A stretch of DNA of 64,000 bases from assembly GCA_947623745.1 (NCBI GenBank), contig CANQHN010000004.1, positions 62,001-126,000 on the forward strand. Reading direction: 5' to 3'. The stretch comes from an uncultured Oscillospiraceae bacterium (GTDB lineage Bacteria; Bacillota; Clostridia; Oscillospirales; Oscillospiraceae). The notes beneath the pieces were generated by a model that was not told the DNA's origin, made no database searches, and saw nothing but the letters and a program-made list of their open reading frames with translations. Each line of letters begins with the position of its first letter. The first letter of the stretch is position 1. Both the position numbers and the translations under genes were made by a program. This document shows positions 62,328 through 64,000 of this stretch, piece by piece.

Positions 62328-63294
62328 GGACCCAGGCCAGGGCCACCGACCGGGCCACTTTCCGGTCCCACCGGCCCCCGCCCCCCCGGCACACCCCCAG
62401 CAGGGCGCAGGTGCGGGTGTGGGTGGTGCTCACGGGCAGGCCCAGGGCGGTGGCCAGCAGCAGACAGAGGGCGCTGGCGGCGTCGCAGGCCAGGCCCTGT
62501 TTTGGGCCCAGCTCCACCATGTCCCGGCCCACGGTGTCGATGATCCGCCGCCCGCCCATGCCGGTGCCCAGGGCCAGAAAGGCCGCGCACAGCAACATCA
62601 GCCACCCCGGCACCCAGAAGGTCTGCTCATCCTGCCGCCCGGCGCTCAAGGCGCAGCCCAGCAGGAAGATCCCCAGGAATTTCTGCCCGTCCTGGGCCCC
62701 GTGGAGGAAGGCGCCCGCCGCCGCGCCGGGGATCTGGAGAAGTTTACATAATTTTTCTGACCAATCCAGCGGGGCACACAGCCGCCAGGCGCGCCCGCCG
62801 GCCCACAGCCCCAGCCCGGCGGACAGGGCCAGGCCCAGCAGCACCTTGACCCAGCTGTCCCAGCGGATGCAGCTCAAATCCCCCTCCAGGGCCGCCGCCG
62901 CGCCGGACAGCCCGGCCACCAGCGCGTGGCTCTCACTGGTGGGGATACCCCACAGCCAGGCCGCCGCCGACCAGAGCACCACCGCCGCCATGGCCGCGCA
63001 CAGGGCGCACAGGGCCGTCCCCGGCCCGCCGGAGAACCGGGCGGTGGCGTAGATCGTATAAGTCACCGCCGGGTGGAGGGCCGCGGCGCACACCACCCCC
63101 AAAAAGTTGCACACCGCCGCCAGCGCCACCGCCCAGCGGAAGGGCAGGGCCTCCGTCACCACCGCGCAGGCGATGGCGTTGGGGGCGTCGGTCCAGCCGT
63201 TGACCAGCACCACCGCCAGGGTGAGCAGCACGGTGGCCAATTGGGCCGGGCTGCGGCTCAGCTGGATCAGAAATTCTCCAAAAGACAGCGGCAT
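62266..63294 (-). CDS. PiT-family inorganic phosphate transporter
   Basis: 342-residue, ten-helix transporter of the PiT family, importing phosphate with cations. Both inverted-repeat signatures are visible: NGWTDAPNAIACAV (about residues 32-45) and LPVSTTHTRTCALLG near the C-terminus, with GIPTSESHALVAG in between. No phoU-like partner gene is adjacent. The minus-strand leader before the ATG (TTGGGGAGGGGGCGCCGTT) holds GGGGAGGGGG, about 8-12 nt upstream. Convergent with dinB, with 62-bp overlap of coding ends. Confidence 0.92.
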   Translation of the reverse strand: MPLSFGEFLIQLSRSPAQLATVLLTLAVVLVNGWTDAPNAIACAVVTEALPFRWAVALAAVCNFLGVVCAAALHPAVTYTIYATARFSGGPGTALCALCAAMAAVVLWSAAAWLWGIPTSESHALVAGLSGAAAALEGDLSCIRWDSWVKVLLGLALSAGLGLWAGGRAWRLCAPLDWSEKLCKLLQIPGAAAGAFLHGAQDGQKFLGIFLLGCALSAGRQDEQTFWVPGWLMLLCAAFLALGTGMGGRRIIDTVGRDMVELGPKQGLACDAASALCLLLATALGLPVSTTHTRTCALLGVCRGGGGRWDRKVARSVALAWVLTFPFCFALGFLLSRLFLRL

Positions 63295-63355
63295 AACGGC
63301 GCCCCCTCCCCAAAGTGTTCCAACTCACTGTATGGGACAGGGCCGCGGAGTATGC

Positions 63356-63402
63356 CGGAGAGCGGCCCCGCCTCCAGGTGGAGTGCGGGGCCGCTCTTTT
63401 CA
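63356..63402 (+). terminator. Hairpin between PiT and integrase genes
   Basis: AGAGCGGCCCCGC/GCGGGGCCGCTCT with 13-nt loop and TTTT on the plus strand. No plus-strand gene ends here, so its role is unclear. The rest of the 145-bp interval holds nothing else recognisable. Confidence 0.5.
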
Positions 63403-63439
63403 CAAATTTAGGCCATAAAGCGAAGGACCGCCCGGGCGA

Positions 63440-64000
63440 TCACTCCCGCAGGGCGGCGGACACCCGCAGCAGGGTCTGCTCGTGGGTGTGGTCCACCAGG
63501 TGGGTGTAGATGCGCCCGGTGGTGGCCGGGGTGGAGTGGCCCAGGGCCTTGCCGATGTCGAACAGGGGCGCCCCCTGGGCGGAGGCCACGGTGGCGAAGG
63601 AGTGGCGCAGGCCGTGGAAGGTGAGGGGAGGCAGCTTGTTGCGCTTGATGAACCGGGTGAAGGCCAGGGACAGGGCGTTGGGGGAGTAGGGCCGGCCCTC
63701 CCGGTTGAGCACCACGTGGCCGGAGGCGGCGAAGTCCCCGCCCACCGTGCGGCGCATCTGCTCCTGCCGCGCCTTCTCCCGGGCGAACAGCTCCACCAGC
63801 TCGTCCGGGAGAAACAGGGTGCGCATGGAGGAGCGGTTTTTTGTCTCCTTCTGGATGATGGTGGCGCCGTAGGCGGTGCGGGCGGCCCGGATGTGGAGGA
63901 GCCGCCGTTCCAGATTGACGCACTCCCATTTCAGCCCGCACAGCTCCTCCCGCCGCAGGCCCAGGCCCGCGGTGACCTTCACAGGCAGCTCCAGCCAGTG
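63440..64000 (-). CDS. Tyrosine recombinase/phage integrase, C-terminal part (cut by window)
   Basis: The visible 186 codons are the catalytic domain of a tyrosine recombinase; the N-terminal DNA-binding part continues past the right edge. Catalytic residues: R in GLRREELCGLKW, the H-x-x-R box in TFHGLRHSFAT, H in LGHSTPATTGRIY and nucleophile Y in RIYTH. Such enzymes integrate phages, conjugative elements or genomic islands. The gene runs towards the PiT gene; no phage gene lies on this side of it, so any element would extend to the right or have been lost. Confidence 0.93.
   Translation of the reverse strand, partial: HWLELPVKVTAGLGLRREELCGLKWECVNLERRLLHIRAARTAYGATIIQKETKNRSSMRTLFLPDELVELFAREKARQEQMRRTVGGDFAASGHVVLNREGRPYSPNALSLAFTRFIKRNKLPPLTFHGLRHSFATVASAQGAPLFDIGKALGHSTPATTGRIYTHLVDHTHEQTLLRVSAALRE

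Overview
The window is GC-rich bacterial chromosome with strongly G/C-biased third codon positions, AGGAGG-type ribosome binding sites, frequent GTG/TTG starts and LexA boxes of the Gram-positive GAAC-N4-GTTC type. Together with iorAB, ppdK, a flavodiiron protein, Rnf-type subunits, ECF-S, SLH-domain and DUF4358/DUF975 proteins this points to an anaerobic Clostridia member, most likely Oscillospiraceae (Flavonifractor/Pseudoflavonifractor/Lawsonibacter-like). That assignment is inference; there is no rRNA in the window. Most of the window reads as ordinary chromosome: no insertion sequence, CRISPR array or prophage is visible. Only a cut-off tyrosine recombinase at the right edge hints at a mobile element beyond the window.

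Layout. 1-5.2 kb: CLC transporter, CorC-like CBS protein, beta-CASP metallo-hydrolase, DUF975 membrane protein, then a 350-bp repeat-rich spacer. 5.3-10.8 kb: a reduced Rnf operon (rnfC, a fused rnfD-rnfG, rnfA; no rnfE or rnfB), a MATE exporter and a 2[4Fe-4S] ferredoxin. 10.9-17.2 kb: ClpC-type AAA+ unfoldase, malQ, a probable small RNA with anti-Shine-Dalgarno loops, and a KdpDE-like two-component system. 17.3-28.7 kb: pyrE-radC, LexA-controlled uvrB with traX-like and ybaK genes, an XRE regulator joined to uvrA, and recD2. 29-34.3 kb: HTH/pentad-repeat protein, a secreted copper-amine-oxidase-N-like protein, DivIVA-like and XRE proteins, and an SGNH hydrolase/DUF4358 lipoprotein pair. 34.3-40.7 kb: aromatic/2-oxoacid metabolism (AMP ligase, YerC-type regulator, iorAB, paaK, double-ACT protein). 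40.8-49.6 kb: SSB-like protein, LMW phosphatase, a 1300-residue transglutaminase/SLH surface protein, ftsH, DUF1294 and a corrinoid adenosyltransferase. 49.8-56.5 kb: ppdK, ECF-S component, a multidomain flavodiiron protein and pyrB with a PyrI-type zinc tail. 56.6-57.3 kb: five tRNA genes (Gly, Arg, His, Gln, Lys). 57.5-64 kb: BvgS-like hybrid kinase, LexA-controlled dinB, a PiT transporter and the partial integrase.

How it fits together: the metabolic genes describe amino-acid-fermenting, ferredoxin-based energy metabolism (IorAB makes reduced ferredoxin and aryl-acyl-CoA; Rnf subunits, a free ferredoxin and PPDK are linked to low-potential electrons and PEP/pyruvate balance), with oxygen/NO defence by the flavodiiron protein. 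A second theme is DNA repair: uvrB, uvrA, recD2, radC, dinB and an SSB-like protein, of which uvrB and dinB carry clear SOS boxes overlapping their promoters. The most unusual items are the truncated/fused Rnf operon with a displaced cysteine in RnfA, the anti-SD small RNA, several dispersed palindromic repeats whose stems covary, the HTH-pentad-repeat protein with a candidate operator, and PyrB carrying a PyrI-like zinc site.
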